Assembly: GCF_003664185.1 (NCBI RefSeq)
Contig: NZ_RCCS01000005.1
Span: forward strand, 62,001 to 126,000
Source: Tenacibaculum discolor
GTDB lineage: Bacteria; Bacteroidota; Bacteroidia; Flavobacteriales; Flavobacteriaceae
Reading direction: 5' to 3'
Length of the DNA stretch: 64,000 bases
Within the stretch, counting starts at the first letter, position 1. Each line of letters starts with the position of its first letter. The translations under genes and the position numbers were made by a program. Of the stretch, positions 1 through 10,249 are shown piece by piece. The notes beneath the pieces are model-generated. The model was not told the origin of the DNA, ran no database searches, and worked only from the letters and a program-made list of their open reading frames with translations.

Positions 1-3000
1 AACCTTTCATTGTCAGTAAAAATAGTTCCTAACATAAAATGACTAATACTATAATTACCAGTTTCAAAAGGTTTAATATTCGGGTCTTGTTCAAAACCTC
101 CGTTACCATTTGAAATTACGTCTAACTGTTGCGTTAAATTACTAGTTTGAATTCTGTTTCCACGTAAATCAATAGTTAAATCTCTAAATGGTTTTACAGA
201 CACGTTATAATCTAGCTTTTTATACCTTGTTTTAGAATAGTTCTTACTGTAATACTCATCTCCTGAATTTCTAGTAATTAACCATCCATTCTCTATAGCC
301 GTATTTAAAATATCTGTTTGACTACCAAACACAAATCCTAATGTTGGAGCTAATCCTCCATCAAAACCATTTCTTCCTAAGAACCCAACTGAAGGTTTGT
401 ACCCTTGTAATAATGTTCCGTTGTTTTGAGAATAACTAATTTTTGCTCTTTTTACAGAAGTTAACACATCATATACTCCCTTTCCTAATTTCTGTCCAAA
501 AGTAGCTTTCTTTTTAAGTTTTGCTTTTTGTGCTACTTGATTTCCCCCTAATGTAGCTGTTCCTTTTTGAGTAGGTTGTTTTTTAGTTCCCTTTAATAGT
601 AGTTTATCTACACCAACAATTTTATAAAAACGACCGAAATCTATATTTGTATTTAAGTTATGTGTGTTGGCATTTTGAATCATGTTTCCAACTTGCTCAA
701 TATAACTTTGCGATCCTGCTTTCCAATCAAAATCAGCTGTATAACCATAATCTGCATTGATAAAATTCAAGAACGGGAATTTATCTAATGGTAGTTTATA
801 AGTTGCATTTAACTTCTGGTGATAATTATCGGGTCTTCCTATACTGAAAAATTGATCGTAAACTTCTAATTGTTCATCTTCACCAAAACTATCATATATG
901 TAGTTGTTCGCTGCATTGAAGTTTAATTGTAGCGACTTAGTTAAATCAAAACCAATTGTATAATCCCAATTAAATAAAAATCTTCGTTGAATTAACTCTG
1001 GCTGTGCAGGTAAAGGATTAACAGGGTCAATAATTAGATTTCTAGATTGTTGACTATTATAGTTTCTGTTAATTCTTGAGTTTAATGCTATTGTTTTTGG
1101 TACTGGATTAAAGTTTAGATCTCTTATAAATTGTAAGTATCTATTTTTAAATCCTTCTGATTTTTTAAATGGTTCTATATTAAAAGGAACAAAAGTGAAA
1201 TTATAACTAGCTCCTGCCATTACATTTTTGTTTACATAGCTTTCAATATTGTAATCTTTATGAAACTCTTCACTATGTGCATACGAAGCAGAGAAATTCT
1301 CTACATCATAAAATTTAGGTTTCTTCTTACTCTCTGGATTTCTATTCTTTTTTACATTGATAAAACTAATGCTTTTTCTTCTTGTATAATCTTGAGCATT
1401 TTTACTATTTGGGTTTTTATCAATTGCATCTTCTAATTCTACGTCTTGGAATTGTGGATCGTATTTTGGATCTCTAAATTCTTCTCCATAGCTGTAATTC
1501 ATCGGCACTTGCATGTTCCATTTTTTAGGCATCATTTTACCTAACTGAATATTTGTAGCTACGCTATATTGTTTTATTTCTTCAATGCTTCTTTGTTGTA
1601 CACGGTCTTCTACATTACCAAAACCTATGGTTGACATTCTTCCTGCTAAAGACACATCCATCACATCCGCCATATTAGCATCTGCATTTACCACAGCTGC
1701 CCATCCTCCTTTATTATCAAAACCAACAGCACGTAATTCATTAAACCAAACTTCTACAGTTTTCTCATCGGCAACAGTATTTTTCACCCCTAACATTACA
1801 GTTCTTACTTGTGCTAATGTTGGATTACCTCTTACAGAAATTTTTAATCCGTTAGAACTTGTTGATGAATACACATCAGTAAGGTTACTACCTGTAGGTC
1901 TTTCAATTTTTAAGTTAGCTAATTCTTCTAACGGAATATCTAAATTATTTTCTTTAGGCCAAACATCTAGAGATGATGCATTCGATGTAGATATTTTTAA
2001 TGGTTTTTCTACTTGGTAGTAGTTATCGTTTAAATCTGTACCTAAACGTATAATAGCAACCATTTCATCATCATTAGCTCCTGTTGCACTGTTTTGGTTT
2101 TCAGCATGTAAAAACATACGTAGTTTTTTATACCTACGCATATCAATACTAATATTTTTATAAATCGTCCTAACTTCGTCTGCTTCTAAGTCAGTTACCT
2201 TTAAAGTTACAGATTGCTCATTTTGACGTTGAATTCTATTTGTTCCTTGTAAACGTTCTCTTTGAATTCCTGGTGGTAACTTATAACGATCTTGATTTTG
2301 CTCAATACTTACTACACCTACCTCAAACTTGTTTAATTCATCTGCATCTAAATCCTCAGAAGGAATACTTGTGTCTGGTAATGTTTTTGTGTAACGTCTC
2401 CAGTCTCCTCTTACCAATTCTAATTCTCCAAAACGTAATACTACTGGCATTTTGAATTGTGTTAAAAACATTCGTATAAAACGGATACTATTAAAATCGG
2501 TAATTCCATTAATTTTCTGAGCATCAGTAACATTTCTAACTGGTATTCTAAATTGATACCATTTAGTGCTTCTTGTTGCTCCGTTTAGAAGTGTTACATT
2601 TTGTGTTTTAACATCAATAATATGATTTTGTCCTAATACTAAATCTGTTTTATTTAAAGAAACCTCATACTCAAAATAACTATTTACAGGATTCATTGTT
2701 TGATCCTTATTAATATCTTCTGTATCTGGGTAAGTGGTAGATGATGTCGGGTAAGATTCTCCTGATTGACTTGCTGTAGGTGAGTTACCTTCAGTTCCGT
2801 TAAAGTTTTTATATCTAGATAAAACTGATGGGTTAGTACTTTCAATAGCTCCACCTCTAAAGAACTGGAAGTTATCTCCAGCAGGATCATCTAATCCTGC
2901 AAATGCAGGATACTTTACTCTTTCCTCCTCATCGTTTAATCCATCTAAACCAATATCTTGGTTGGTTCTTGCATCATTACTAGAGTCAAAAGCATACAAA

Positions 3001-6000
3001 ATAGAAGGGTTTATAGGTGTATCTCCCCAAATAGATGTTTGAATGTTACCTCCGTCTGCCTTTTGTCCATCAGCAGGAAGTCCATTTTCATACTGCTTTC
3101 TACCATCTTTTAAGATATCTTCAGAAACATTACCTAAGTTTATAAATAACTTTCCTACTTGGTTTGTTGGATCATTTGGATTAATTCCAGCTGGTAGGCC
3201 TTCTTCAGTTGTTATTGAGTAATTTTCATACGGGTCCATTAACCAAAACTGGATATACTCAACATTTGCTTGTTCAAAATTGTTTGTAGTTAACGATCGC
3301 ATAATACCTCCCCAACGCTCCTCAGCGGTAACGGTATTTGCATTCTCATTATAGTTATAAGGACCTCTTTCTGCTGGATAATAAGCTAAATCTAAAGTTC
3401 TAACTAAATTTTGTTGTGTAATATCTAAGTCTGTATTCGGAAATAATTCATTATAGCGAATTTGACGTACCTCGTCTCTAGATAGTTCATTTTCATCAAT
3501 ATTATCTGGCCTATTTCCACTACCATAAAATAGTTGATCAATATTATACCAAGCTAATTTTCCTCTTTTGTAATTGTATTCTAAACCAAATGTTCCTCCA
3601 TCAAACCCTTGTGATTCTGGTGTACTTGCCAAAAACCATTGTTGTGGTGAGCTTAAATTAATAGGTATTTGTGAAGCTTCAAAATCATCTAAATACGAAG
3701 TTGCAGTACCATCTACATTAATTCCACTAGGAGATCCTGGTAATAAATAAGCCATATCCGCTCTAACCGAAACATTAGACGGAGCTTCAGTTTCAACAAA
3801 AGGTAGTTTATTTGCTAGCTTTGTTAAATATGGTACTTCCGAAGAGTAATCTAAGTTCAAACCTAACATGATATTATCTATAGGTTCTCCTCCTAAATTA
3901 ACTTTTGGCGTAATTGGTTTTTCACTAACATTTAAAAAAGTTCCACCTAAAATAAAATCTTCAGAAAAACGGTGTTCAACATCTATTCCTATAAATGTTT
4001 TTCGCTGCTGGTTAAAAAATGTATTATTTTCTACAGATGCATTGATTGGAATTCCTGAAGCTTCTAAACCTGGATCTAAAATTTGTACACGACCTAACTG
4101 ATAATCTACCACATAATCTATTCCTTCAACCAGTTGTCTTCCTCCTGCAGTAACTCTCACCGAACCTCTAGGTACATTAAAAGCTCCAAGAGAAATTCCT
4201 CTACTAGTTTCTGACTTAAAATATCCTTTTAAAAAGAATTTATCTAAATTCTGATACTCGTTTTTTGCTTGGATTTTTGTGGTTAAGTATAATTCTTCAA
4301 ACACATACTTATCTTGATCTGTTGGATTGGTAAGTTCATCCTTTAAATCATTACCAAATGGTTCTGGTTCGGGAAATAGAACATATCCTCTTTCAGAATT
4401 TACTGTAATTCCTTCAACGTAATCAAAGAAACCATCTCCATTAGGAACAGCGTATTCACTTTGATCTAATTTATCTAAGTTTAAAATACGTAATAATGGT
4501 TTATCTGTTATCCCGGGTGTTTGTGCTTTTTGCAGAGTATTTTGTAACGTTCCTGTTTCATCATCACGATACAATAACTCAAAACGAAATCCATCGCGCT
4601 GTAACGGAAAAGCTCCTAAAGCATATACGTTTTTCATCATTAAACGCCATGTTGGAAATGGCTCCCCAAGACTGGTAGATGTAGATGTATTTGGGCGAAC
4701 AGTGTTTAAAATTTCACTTCGTAATAACTTAACTGCAATGTTTGCTGGTGCTACAACTCCATCGTTTGAAAACTCTCCTACTTTAAATACTGTTTCTCCA
4801 TTAGAAGCTCCAACCACAGTATACTCAAAAGCTACCGCTAAAACCTCTCCATCGTTTAATCTTCTATTTAATGAAATAAAACCTAATTGTGAGTGTAGTT
4901 TAAATTCGTTAGGTTGTAATCTACGAGCATTTTGCAAATATGTATAGTTAAACCCTTGTTGTGCTGGTACTCCAATACCATTAATAGCGGCATCAATTGT
5001 TGCAACATCTCTAATTCCTCCTGAGTTTGCTGCTAGTAATGAACTTAGGTTATTCACTCCATTATATGGTATAATTTCTGAGTTAACTGATATTGCTCCT
5101 GGTGTTGTTGTTATTTCAGCTGGATTTACCTCATTTGCATCTTCTGACTCTCCTAAATCGGCAAGAGCTACAATACTACGGTAATCACTTACGTTTTGGT
5201 TTCTATTAGTTACCCAAACTTCAACTCTTGTAATATTTATAGGACTATTAATTAATGGATAGTTTTCTAAAGCTTTTTTATAATTTTTTCTAAAATACTG
5301 TGATAAGAAGAAGTGTCGGTCATTGTCATAATCTGAAGCTCGTAATTCAAAAGGCTCAATAGTTGCTCCGCCTTCTGCTACCACTGTTTTTGATTGTGAA
5401 TTTTGTTGCGAAAAAGCAGCAGTTATGTATGTTTTACCAAATTGCAATTCTGTTTTTACCCCAAATAACGATTGTGCTCCATTAATAAGCGAGTTTTTAA
5501 TTGGCATACTAATATTACCCGCCTCTATATTTCTAATAATATCATCTTCTGTTGGAGTATATTCTAGCTTTATGATATTTTGAAAATCGAAAGTTGATTG
5601 GGTATCATAATTTGCTGTTACCGTTAATCGTTTACCCACTTTAGCTTGTAAGCTTGCACTAATCTGTTGATCAAAATCAAATGTAAAACTGCTTTGATTC
5701 TCAACAGAAATTTGAGGGTTTTCATTATTTTGATATACTCCTCCAAGTTTAATATTAATCTGCCCTGTTGGATTTACCTCAACTGTATTTCCTCCAAAAA
5801 CGGATTCAAAAAACTTAGAATTTACGTAGTATTTAGGTAATAAGTTTTTACGAGCTGCTTCATTCCCTTTCTTTTTAGGGTTAGTAGCATCTACTTTTTC
5901 TTTAAAGTAATCTTTTAAATCATTTTTTAAACGGTATTCATCATATTCTTTGGGAGTCATAAAAATAGGCGTTCCTACATAGTAGTCTCCTATTTTTTCT

Positions 6001-6212
6001 ACGATCATAAACTTATTTAACGCCTTGTCATAAGTAACTACTTTTTGAGTAGGGTTATTTAAGTAAAGTGTTCCGTTTTGATTATATTTAAATTTGTATT
6101 TAAGGGGAATTACAGTGTCTTTTTTAACAGCATTAACGCTATCTTTTTGAGTATTTTGCGAAAACGAAACAACACTTACTAAAACAGTAAGTACCGTAAG
6201 TAATCTATTCAT
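1..6212 (-). CDS. sprA: Cell-surface protein SprA, type IX secretion translocon (3' end missing)
   Basis: SprA is the very large outer-membrane beta-barrel that forms the translocon of the type IX secretion system and is needed for gliding in flavobacteria. The frame is open from the ATG at 6212 to the left edge, about 2070 codons; the family is usually about 2300-2400 residues, so the C-terminal part lies outside. The N-terminus begins MNRLLTVLTVLVSVVSFSQN, a signal peptide, and I translated several stretches (start, middle near 2500-3060, and the left edge) without meeting a stop. The start is 21 bases after the ruvA stop, and the order maeB-ruvA-sprA is a known arrangement in this family of bacteria. 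Identity is from overall recognition of the N-terminal region and the neighbours. Antisense frames inside it are shadows. Confidence 0.93.
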   Translation of the reverse strand, partial: MNRLLTVLTVLVSVVSFSQNTQKDSVNAVKKDTVIPLKYKFKYNQNGTLYLNNPTQKVVTYDKALNKFMIVEKIGDYYVGTPIFMTPKEYDEYRLKNDLKDYFKEKVDATNPKKKGNEAARKNLLPKYYVNSKFFESVFGGNTVEVNPTGQINIKLGGVYQNNENPQISVENQSSFTFDFDQQISASLQAKVGKRLTVTANYDTQSTFDFQNIIKLEYTPTEDDIIRNIEAGNISMPIKNSLINGAQSLFGVKTELQFGKTYITAAFSQQNSQSKTVVAEGGATIEPFELRASDYDNDRHFFLSQYFRKNYKKALENYPLINSPINITRVEVWVTNRNQNVSDYRSIVALADLGESEDANEVNPAEITTTPGAISVNSEIIPYNGVNNLSSLLAANSGGIRDVATIDAAINGIGVPAQQGFNYTYLQNARRLQPNEFKLHSQLGFISLNRRLNDGEVLAVAFEYTVVGASNGETVFKVGEFSNDGVVAPANIAVKLLRSEILNTVRPNTSTSTSLGEPFPTWRLMMKNVYALGAFPLQRDGFRFELLYRDDETGTLQNTLQKAQTPGITDKPLLRILNLDKLDQSEYAVPNGDGFFDYVEGITVNSERGYVLFPEPEPFGNDLKDELTNPTDQDKYVFEELYLTTKIQAKNEYQNLDKFFLKGYFKSETSRGISLGAFNVPRGSVRVTAGGRQLVEGIDYVVDYQLGRVQILDPGLEASGIPINASVENNTFFNQQRKTFIGIDVEHRFSEDFILGGTFLNVSEKPITPKVNLGGEPIDNIMLGLNLDYSSEVPYLTKLANKLPFVETEAPSNVSVRADMAYLLPGSPSGINVDGTATSYLDDFEASQIPINLSSPQQWFLASTPESQGFDGGTFGLEYNYKRGKLAWYNIDQLFYGSGNRPDNIDENELSRDEVRQIRYNELFPNTDLDITQQNLVRTLDLAYYPAERGPYNYNENANTVTAEERWGGIMRSLTTNNFEQANVEYIQFWLMDPYENYSITTEEGLPAGINPNDPTNQVGKLFINLGNVSEDILKDGRKQYENGLPADGQKADGGNIQTSIWGDTPINPSILYAFDSSNDARTNQDIGLDGLNDEEERVKYPAFAGLDDPAGDNFQFFRGGAIESTNPSVLSRYKNFNGTEGNSPTASQSGESYPTSSTTYPDTEDINKDQTMNPVNSYFEYEVSLNKTDLVLGQNHIIDVKTQNVTLLNGATRSTKWYQFRIPVRNVTDAQKINGITDFNSIRFIRMFLTQFKMPVVLRFGELELVRGDWRRYTKTLPDTSIPSEDLDADELNKFEVGVVSIEQNQDRYKLPPGIQRERLQGTNRIQRQNEQSVTLKVTDLEADEVRTIYKNISIDMRRYKKLRMFLHAENQNSATGANDDEMVAIIRLGTDLNDNYYQVEKPLKISTSNASSLDVWPKENNLDIPLEELANLKIERPTGSNLTDVYSSTSSNGLKISVRGNPTLAQVRTVMLGVKNTVADEKTVEVWFNELRAVGFDNKGGWAAVVNADANMADVMDVSLAGRMSTIGFGNVEDRVQQRSIEEIKQYSVATNIQLGKMMPKKWNMQVPMNYSYGEEFRDPKYDPQFQDVELEDAIDKNPNSKNAQDYTRRKSISFINVKKNRNPESKKKPKFYDVENFSASYAHSEEFHKDYNIESYVNKNVMAGASYNFTFVPFNIEPFKKSEGFKNRYLQFIRDLNFNPVPKTIALNSRINRNYNSQQSRNLIIDPVNPLPAQPELIQRRFLFNWDYTIGFDLTKSLQLNFNAANNYIYDSFGEDEQLEVYDQFFSIGRPDNYHQKLNATYKLPLDKFPFLNFINADYGYTADFDWKAGSQSYIEQVGNMIQNANTHNLNTNIDFGRFYKIVGVDKLLLKGTKKQPTQKGTATLGGNQVAQKAKLKKKATFGQKLGKGVYDVLTSVKRAKISYSQNNGTLLQGYKPSVGFLGRNGFDGGLAPTLGFVFGSQTDILNTAIENGWLITRNSGDEYYSKNYSKTRYKKLDYNVSVKPFRDLTIDLRGNRIQTSNLTQQLDVISNGNGGFEQDPNIKPFETGNYSISHFMLGTIFTDNER

Positions 6213-6233
6213 AACTGTTTTTTCCAACCTTTT

Positions 6234-6815
6234 TTATAAATTTTTTAACGCCTGTTTTATGAGCTTTTCAACACTTGCATCAGGTGTTTCTTTTAATATA
6301 TTCCCTATTACCTTGTCAGCTTGCTTCCGTGCAAACCCAAGAACCTCTAAAGCAGATAACGCTTCTTCTTTATTTGTATTGTTCTGTACCACAGAAACTT
6401 CGTCAATATCAAAAGTTTTTAATACCTTATCTTTTAAATCAACAATAACTCTTTGTGCTGTTTTAGCTCCAATACCTTTAACTGTTTGAATCAGTTTTAC
6501 ATTTTCAGAAGCTATAGCTTGCGAAACCTCTTCTGAAGTCATAGAAGACAACATCGTTCGTGCAGTACTTGGTCCTACACCTGAAACGGAGGTTAATAAT
6601 CTAAAAACTTCTCGTTCAATTTTTGTTGAAAACCCATATAAAGTATGAGCATCTTCTCTAATAGATAAGTGTGTATACAACAACACATATTCATCGTTTG
6701 GTAATGATGAATATGTGTTTAAAGAAATATGCATTAAGTATCCTACTCCATTGCAATCTACAACAGCGTATGTAGGATTTTTTTCCACAAGTTTTCCCCT
6801 TATTTGTGTTATCAT
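6234..6815 (-). CDS. ruvA: Holliday junction branch migration protein RuvA
   Basis: RuvA binds Holliday junctions as a tetramer and loads the RuvB motor for branch migration during recombination repair. The 193-residue product has the normal family length and the three-domain plan: an N-terminal OB fold (about 1-62), a central helix-hairpin-helix region (about 70-140, with GVGPSTA and KGIGAKTAQR hairpins that contact DNA), and a C-terminal RuvB-interaction domain (about 148-193, ALEVLGFARKQADKVI). The ATG at 6815 lies 63 bases after the maeB stop and the gene ends 21 bases before sprA, so it is probably cotranscribed with both. ruvB is not in the window. Confidence 0.96.
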   Translation of the reverse strand: MITQIRGKLVEKNPTYAVVDCNGVGYLMHISLNTYSSLPNDEYVLLYTHLSIREDAHTLYGFSTKIEREVFRLLTSVSGVGPSTARTMLSSMTSEEVSQAIASENVKLIQTVKGIGAKTAQRVIVDLKDKVLKTFDIDEVSVVQNNTNKEEALSALEVLGFARKQADKVIGNILKETPDASVEKLIKQALKNL

Positions 6816-6878
6816 CCAGCTATTTTTTCTATTTGTCTAAAATAGACAAAATTCTCTTTTAAAAAAATTTCTCTTAAT

Positions 6879-9173
6879 CTATTGAGAAACTTTGTTTTTA
6901 GCTTTCATCTCCTTGTTTTGAGCATCTACTACAGCAACTGCTGCCATATTTACCATTTCATCAACACTTGCCCCCAATTGCAAGATGTGTACTGGCTTAC
7001 TCATTCCTAGTAAAATTGGCCCTATAGTTTCTACTTCATCAACAGCTTTCATTAACTTATAAGTTATGTTTGCTGACTCTAAATTAGGGAAAATTAACAC
7101 ATTTGCTCTTTTACCATTTAATTTAGAGAATGGAAATTCTTTTGCTAATAATTCAGGATTTAAAGCAAAATCTGCTTGTAGCTCACCATCTACCACAACA
7201 TTTGGGTAATGACGATGAATGTAAGAAACTGCTTCTCTAATCTTTGTTGAACTTTCTGATTTTGATGACCCAAAGTTTGAAAAGCCTAACATTGCAACAT
7301 TTGGTTTCATTCCAAACATCTTAGCTAACACTGATGTTAACTGTGTAATTTTTGCTAAATCTTTTGCCGTTGGATTGATGTTAATTGTGGTATCTGCTAA
7401 GAACATAGGTCCTTGCTTTGTTAACATCATATTTGTTGCAGCGACCCTTGTTACACCTTGATCTTTTTCAATCAACTCTAACATTGGTTTTACTACAGAC
7501 GGATAAGGTCTTGAATATCCTGTAATCAACGCGTCTGCTTCTCCAGAATTAACCATCATTGCTGCAAAATAGTTACGTTCACGCATCCATTTTTGAGCTT
7601 CTAAAAAAGTTATTCCTTTACGTTGTCTCGTTTTCCAGAAAGCTTCTGCATAACGATTTCTTCTTTCTTCTTCCTCATCAGTTTTAGGATCAATAATCGG
7701 TACATCAGCATCAAATCCTAACTCCTTTTTCAACTCTAAAATAATTTCTCTTCTTCCTAATAAAATTGGTTTTCCAATTTTTTCTTCATACACTCTCTGT
7801 GCCGCCTTTAACACATCTAAATGATCTGCTTCAGCAAACACTAATCTCTTAGGGTTCTTTTTAGCTCTATTGTGTAGTAATCGTACTTCTTTGCTTCCTG
7901 TTCCTGAACGATCCATTAACTCTTCACGGTACTTATCCCAATCTTCAATAGGTTCTTGAGCTACACCTGAATCCATCGCAGCTTTTGCAATTGCTGGTGG
8001 AATTTCATAAATTAATCTTGGATCAAATGGCTTAGGGATAATATATTCTTTTCCAAAAGAAAGGCTTACCTCATCATATACAATATTTACCTGTTCTGGT
8101 ACTGATTGCTTTGCTAAATCTGCTAATGCATGTACCGCTGCCATTTTCATGTCTTCGTTAATCTTTCTTGCTCGTACATCTAATGCTCCACGGAAAATAA
8201 AAGGAAAACCTAATACATTATTCACCTGATTAGGATGATCTGACCTTCCAGTTGCCATGATAATATCGTCTCTTGTAGCAATTGCTAAATCATATTCAAT
8301 TTCTGGTTCAGGGTTTGCCATTGCAAAAACAATAGGGTTTTTCGCCATTGACAATAACATTTCAGGTGATACCACATTTCCTTTTGACAAACCAATAAAC
8401 ACATCTGCATTTAACATTGCTTCTTCTAATGTATTTACATCTTTGTCTGTAGCAAATTCCGCTTTTTGTGATGTTAGATTACCTCTATCTTTTCTGATAA
8501 CACCTTTACTATCACACATAATTACATTTTCGCGACTCGCACCTAAGGCTAAATATAAACGTGTACATGATATTGCTGCGGCTCCCGCTCCGTTAACAAC
8601 AATTTTTACCTCCTTAATGTCCTTTTCATTAATTTCTAATGCATTTTTTAAGGCTGCGGCAGAAATAATTGCTGTACCGTGCTGATCATCGTGCATTACA
8701 GGGATATCTAACTCCTCTTTTAATCGTCTTTCTATTTCAAAAGCTTCAGGAGCTTTAATATCTTCTAAGTTAATTCCTCCAAAAGTTGGAGCAATGGCCT
8801 TAACAGTTTCAACAAATTTATCTACATCTGTAGTATCTACTTCAATATCAAAAACATCAATATCTGCGAAAATTTTAAATAGCAGCCCTTTTCCTTCCAT
8901 TACTGGTTTGGATGCTTCAGGACCAATATCTCCTAGTCCTAAAACCGCTGTTCCATTTGAAATAACAGCTACTAAGTTGCCTTTTGATGTGTATTTATAA
9001 ACGTTATTTTTGTCTTTAGCTATTTCTAAACAAGGCTCTGCTACTCCTGGTGAATATGCTAACGATAAATCGTGTTGAGTTGCATATTTTTTGGTAGGTA
9101 CTACTGCTATTTTTCCCGGCTTCGGCTTGGCATGATAAAGTAGTGCTTCATGCCTTTTTCTAGAATCTCTCAT
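6879..9173 (-). CDS. maeB: NADP-dependent malic enzyme with phosphotransacetylase-like domain
   Basis: This 764-residue protein is the MaeB-type malic enzyme, which decarboxylates malate to pyruvate and reduces NADP. The first 430 residues or so are the malic enzyme catalytic and NAD(P)-binding domains (motifs SPGVAEPC, MHDDQHGTA and the dinucleotide-binding region VVNGAGAAAISC). The C-terminal 330 residues are a phosphate acetyl/butyryl-transferase-like domain that in relatives serves acetyl-CoA regulation rather than catalysis. The length equals that of known hybrid enzymes. The ATG at 9173 is followed at a short distance upstream by a TAnnTTTG-type element, so it is probably the first gene of the maeB-ruvA-sprA transcript. 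Confidence 0.95.
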   Translation of the reverse strand: MRDSRKRHEALLYHAKPKPGKIAVVPTKKYATQHDLSLAYSPGVAEPCLEIAKDKNNVYKYTSKGNLVAVISNGTAVLGLGDIGPEASKPVMEGKGLLFKIFADIDVFDIEVDTTDVDKFVETVKAIAPTFGGINLEDIKAPEAFEIERRLKEELDIPVMHDDQHGTAIISAAALKNALEINEKDIKEVKIVVNGAGAAAISCTRLYLALGASRENVIMCDSKGVIRKDRGNLTSQKAEFATDKDVNTLEEAMLNADVFIGLSKGNVVSPEMLLSMAKNPIVFAMANPEPEIEYDLAIATRDDIIMATGRSDHPNQVNNVLGFPFIFRGALDVRARKINEDMKMAAVHALADLAKQSVPEQVNIVYDEVSLSFGKEYIIPKPFDPRLIYEIPPAIAKAAMDSGVAQEPIEDWDKYREELMDRSGTGSKEVRLLHNRAKKNPKRLVFAEADHLDVLKAAQRVYEEKIGKPILLGRREIILELKKELGFDADVPIIDPKTDEEEERRNRYAEAFWKTRQRKGITFLEAQKWMRERNYFAAMMVNSGEADALITGYSRPYPSVVKPMLELIEKDQGVTRVAATNMMLTKQGPMFLADTTININPTAKDLAKITQLTSVLAKMFGMKPNVAMLGFSNFGSSKSESSTKIREAVSYIHRHYPNVVVDGELQADFALNPELLAKEFPFSKLNGKRANVLIFPNLESANITYKLMKAVDEVETIGPILLGMSKPVHILQLGASVDEMVNMAAVAVVDAQNKEMKAKNKVSQ

Positions 9174-9200
9174 AGGTTCGTTCTTGTTTGTTTGAACTTA

Positions 9201-9208
9201 CAAATATA
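9201..9208 (-). promoter_or_regulatory. Putative promoter -7 element of maeB-ruvA-sprA
   Basis: Read on the minus strand this is TATATTTG, a full match to the Bacteroidota TAnnTTTG element. It would give a 5' leader of roughly 20 bases before the maeB ATG. I see no TTG at the expected upstream distance, so the call rests on one element only. Confidence 0.4.
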
Positions 9209-9308
9209 CATTTTGTTATGAAGTAAAAAGAATTTGTAACCTGATAAAAGTCATATTTCGTCTTTAAAAATTTCCTGAATTTTGCCATAACCTTAAACCA
9301 AATAAAAA

Positions 9309-9926
9309 ATGGAAACTACACAAAGACACATTATTGACGAAGAAGTACAATGGGACAAAACAAAAACTATTGTGAGTAAAACCGATATTTACGGAACTAT
9401 TTTATATGCTAACGATGTTTTTTCTAACACCTGTGAATATAGCACTATTGAATTAGTTGGTGAACCTCATAATATTATTCGTCATCCAGACATGCCTAAG
9501 GTAGCTTTTAAAGTACTATGGGATGCTCTTAAAAAAGGCGAAAACTTTCACGCTATTGTTAAAAACCTAACAAGAACGGGTAGATATTACTGGGTTATTA
9601 CCGATTTTACTATTGATAAAGATGAAGATGGTAAAACTGTTGGATATACGGCCAGAAGAAAAGCTGTTCCAGATGGAGTTGTAAAAAAGATTGAGCCTAT
9701 ATACAAAACACTTTTAGATATTGAAAAACTAAAAGGTGAGAAAGCAAGTGAAATGTATTTTGATGCTTACTTAAAAGAAGAGGTTGGTAAAACTTACAAT
9801 GAGTTTGTGGTTGATCTTTTTAACGAAGAACTTTCTAAAGAAGAAGCTGAAAAAGTTAAAAACGAAACAAACCCTTTAAAGAAAGGATTAAATTGGTTCT
9901 TTTTCGGAGAAACAAACCCAACATAA
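9309..9926 (+). CDS. Stand-alone Aer-type PAS domain protein (copy 1)
   Basis: A 205-residue cytoplasmic protein with one PAS domain (about residues 18-120) very like the FAD-binding PAS of the aerotaxis receptor Aer. The hallmark EPHNIIRHPDMP is followed by a KKGE..HAIVKN..RTGRYYWV stretch and then by EPIYKTL, which matches the linker that follows the PAS in Aer. Unlike Aer it has no membrane anchor, HAMP or methyl-accepting signalling domain. A charged helical region (about 130-190) leads to a conserved tail KKGLNWFFFGETNP. The next gene at 10250 is a close paralogue. It may sense redox state or oxygen through a flavin; the partner and output are unknown. Monocistronic, with a terminator downstream. 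Confidence 0.85.
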   Translation: METTQRHIIDEEVQWDKTKTIVSKTDIYGTILYANDVFSNTCEYSTIELVGEPHNIIRHPDMPKVAFKVLWDALKKGENFHAIVKNLTRTGRYYWVITDFTIDKDEDGKTVGYTARRKAVPDGVVKKIEPIYKTLLDIEKLKGEKASEMYFDAYLKEEVGKTYNEFVVDLFNEELSKEEAEKVKNETNPLKKGLNWFFFGETNPT

Positions 9927-9969
9927 AATTTATTATTCCCCTAAACAATCCTCTTAAAAAACTTTTAGG

Positions 9970-10004
9970 TAGGGCTGAAACAAATGTTTCAGCCCTATTT
10001 TATT
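9970..10004 (+). terminator. Rho-independent terminator after PAS copy 1
   Basis: Perfect 12-bp stem TAGGGCTGAAAC / GTTTCAGCCCTA (9970-9981 and 9986-9997) with a 4-base loop, followed by a T-rich run. Confidence 0.85.
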
Positions 10005-10192
10005 TTAAAATAAAATTCTTAAAAAAATCCTCTCATTTAAAAATAACACTATCCTATTATTTTTAAGCAAAAAACTAACACAATACAATTACCTAAAAAC
10101 CAGTATTTTAGATTAAATAAAAATTACTTCTTTTTAACATTTTTTAACCCAACTAAAAACCAAATCAAAATACGCTCCTGCATCAAAAACCT

Positions 10193-10200
10193 TATATTTG
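10193..10200 (+). promoter_or_regulatory. Putative promoter -7 element of PAS copy 2
   Basis: TATATTTG matches TAnnTTTG and lies 49 bases before the ATG at 10250. No clear TTG is seen 17-23 bases upstream, so support is partial. Confidence 0.45.
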
Positions 10201-10249
10201 CTGATTATTTTTAAGTAAACCACCCCGAATAACTATTAAAACAAAAAAA

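Larger units (their letters stand above)
9927..10249. other. Intergenic region between the two PAS genes
   Basis: This 323-base gap holds the terminator of the first PAS gene at 9970-10004 and a TAnnTTTG element at 10193-10200 before the second. The remainder is AT-rich. I see no small gene or RNA in it. Confidence 0.6.

Noticed and set aside
1585-2019. A 144-residue plus-strand reading frame
   Set aside because: It lies antisense within the intact sprA frame and its protein has no recognisable fold; the same holds for the smaller plus-strand frames at 2240, 3868, 4496 and 4702.
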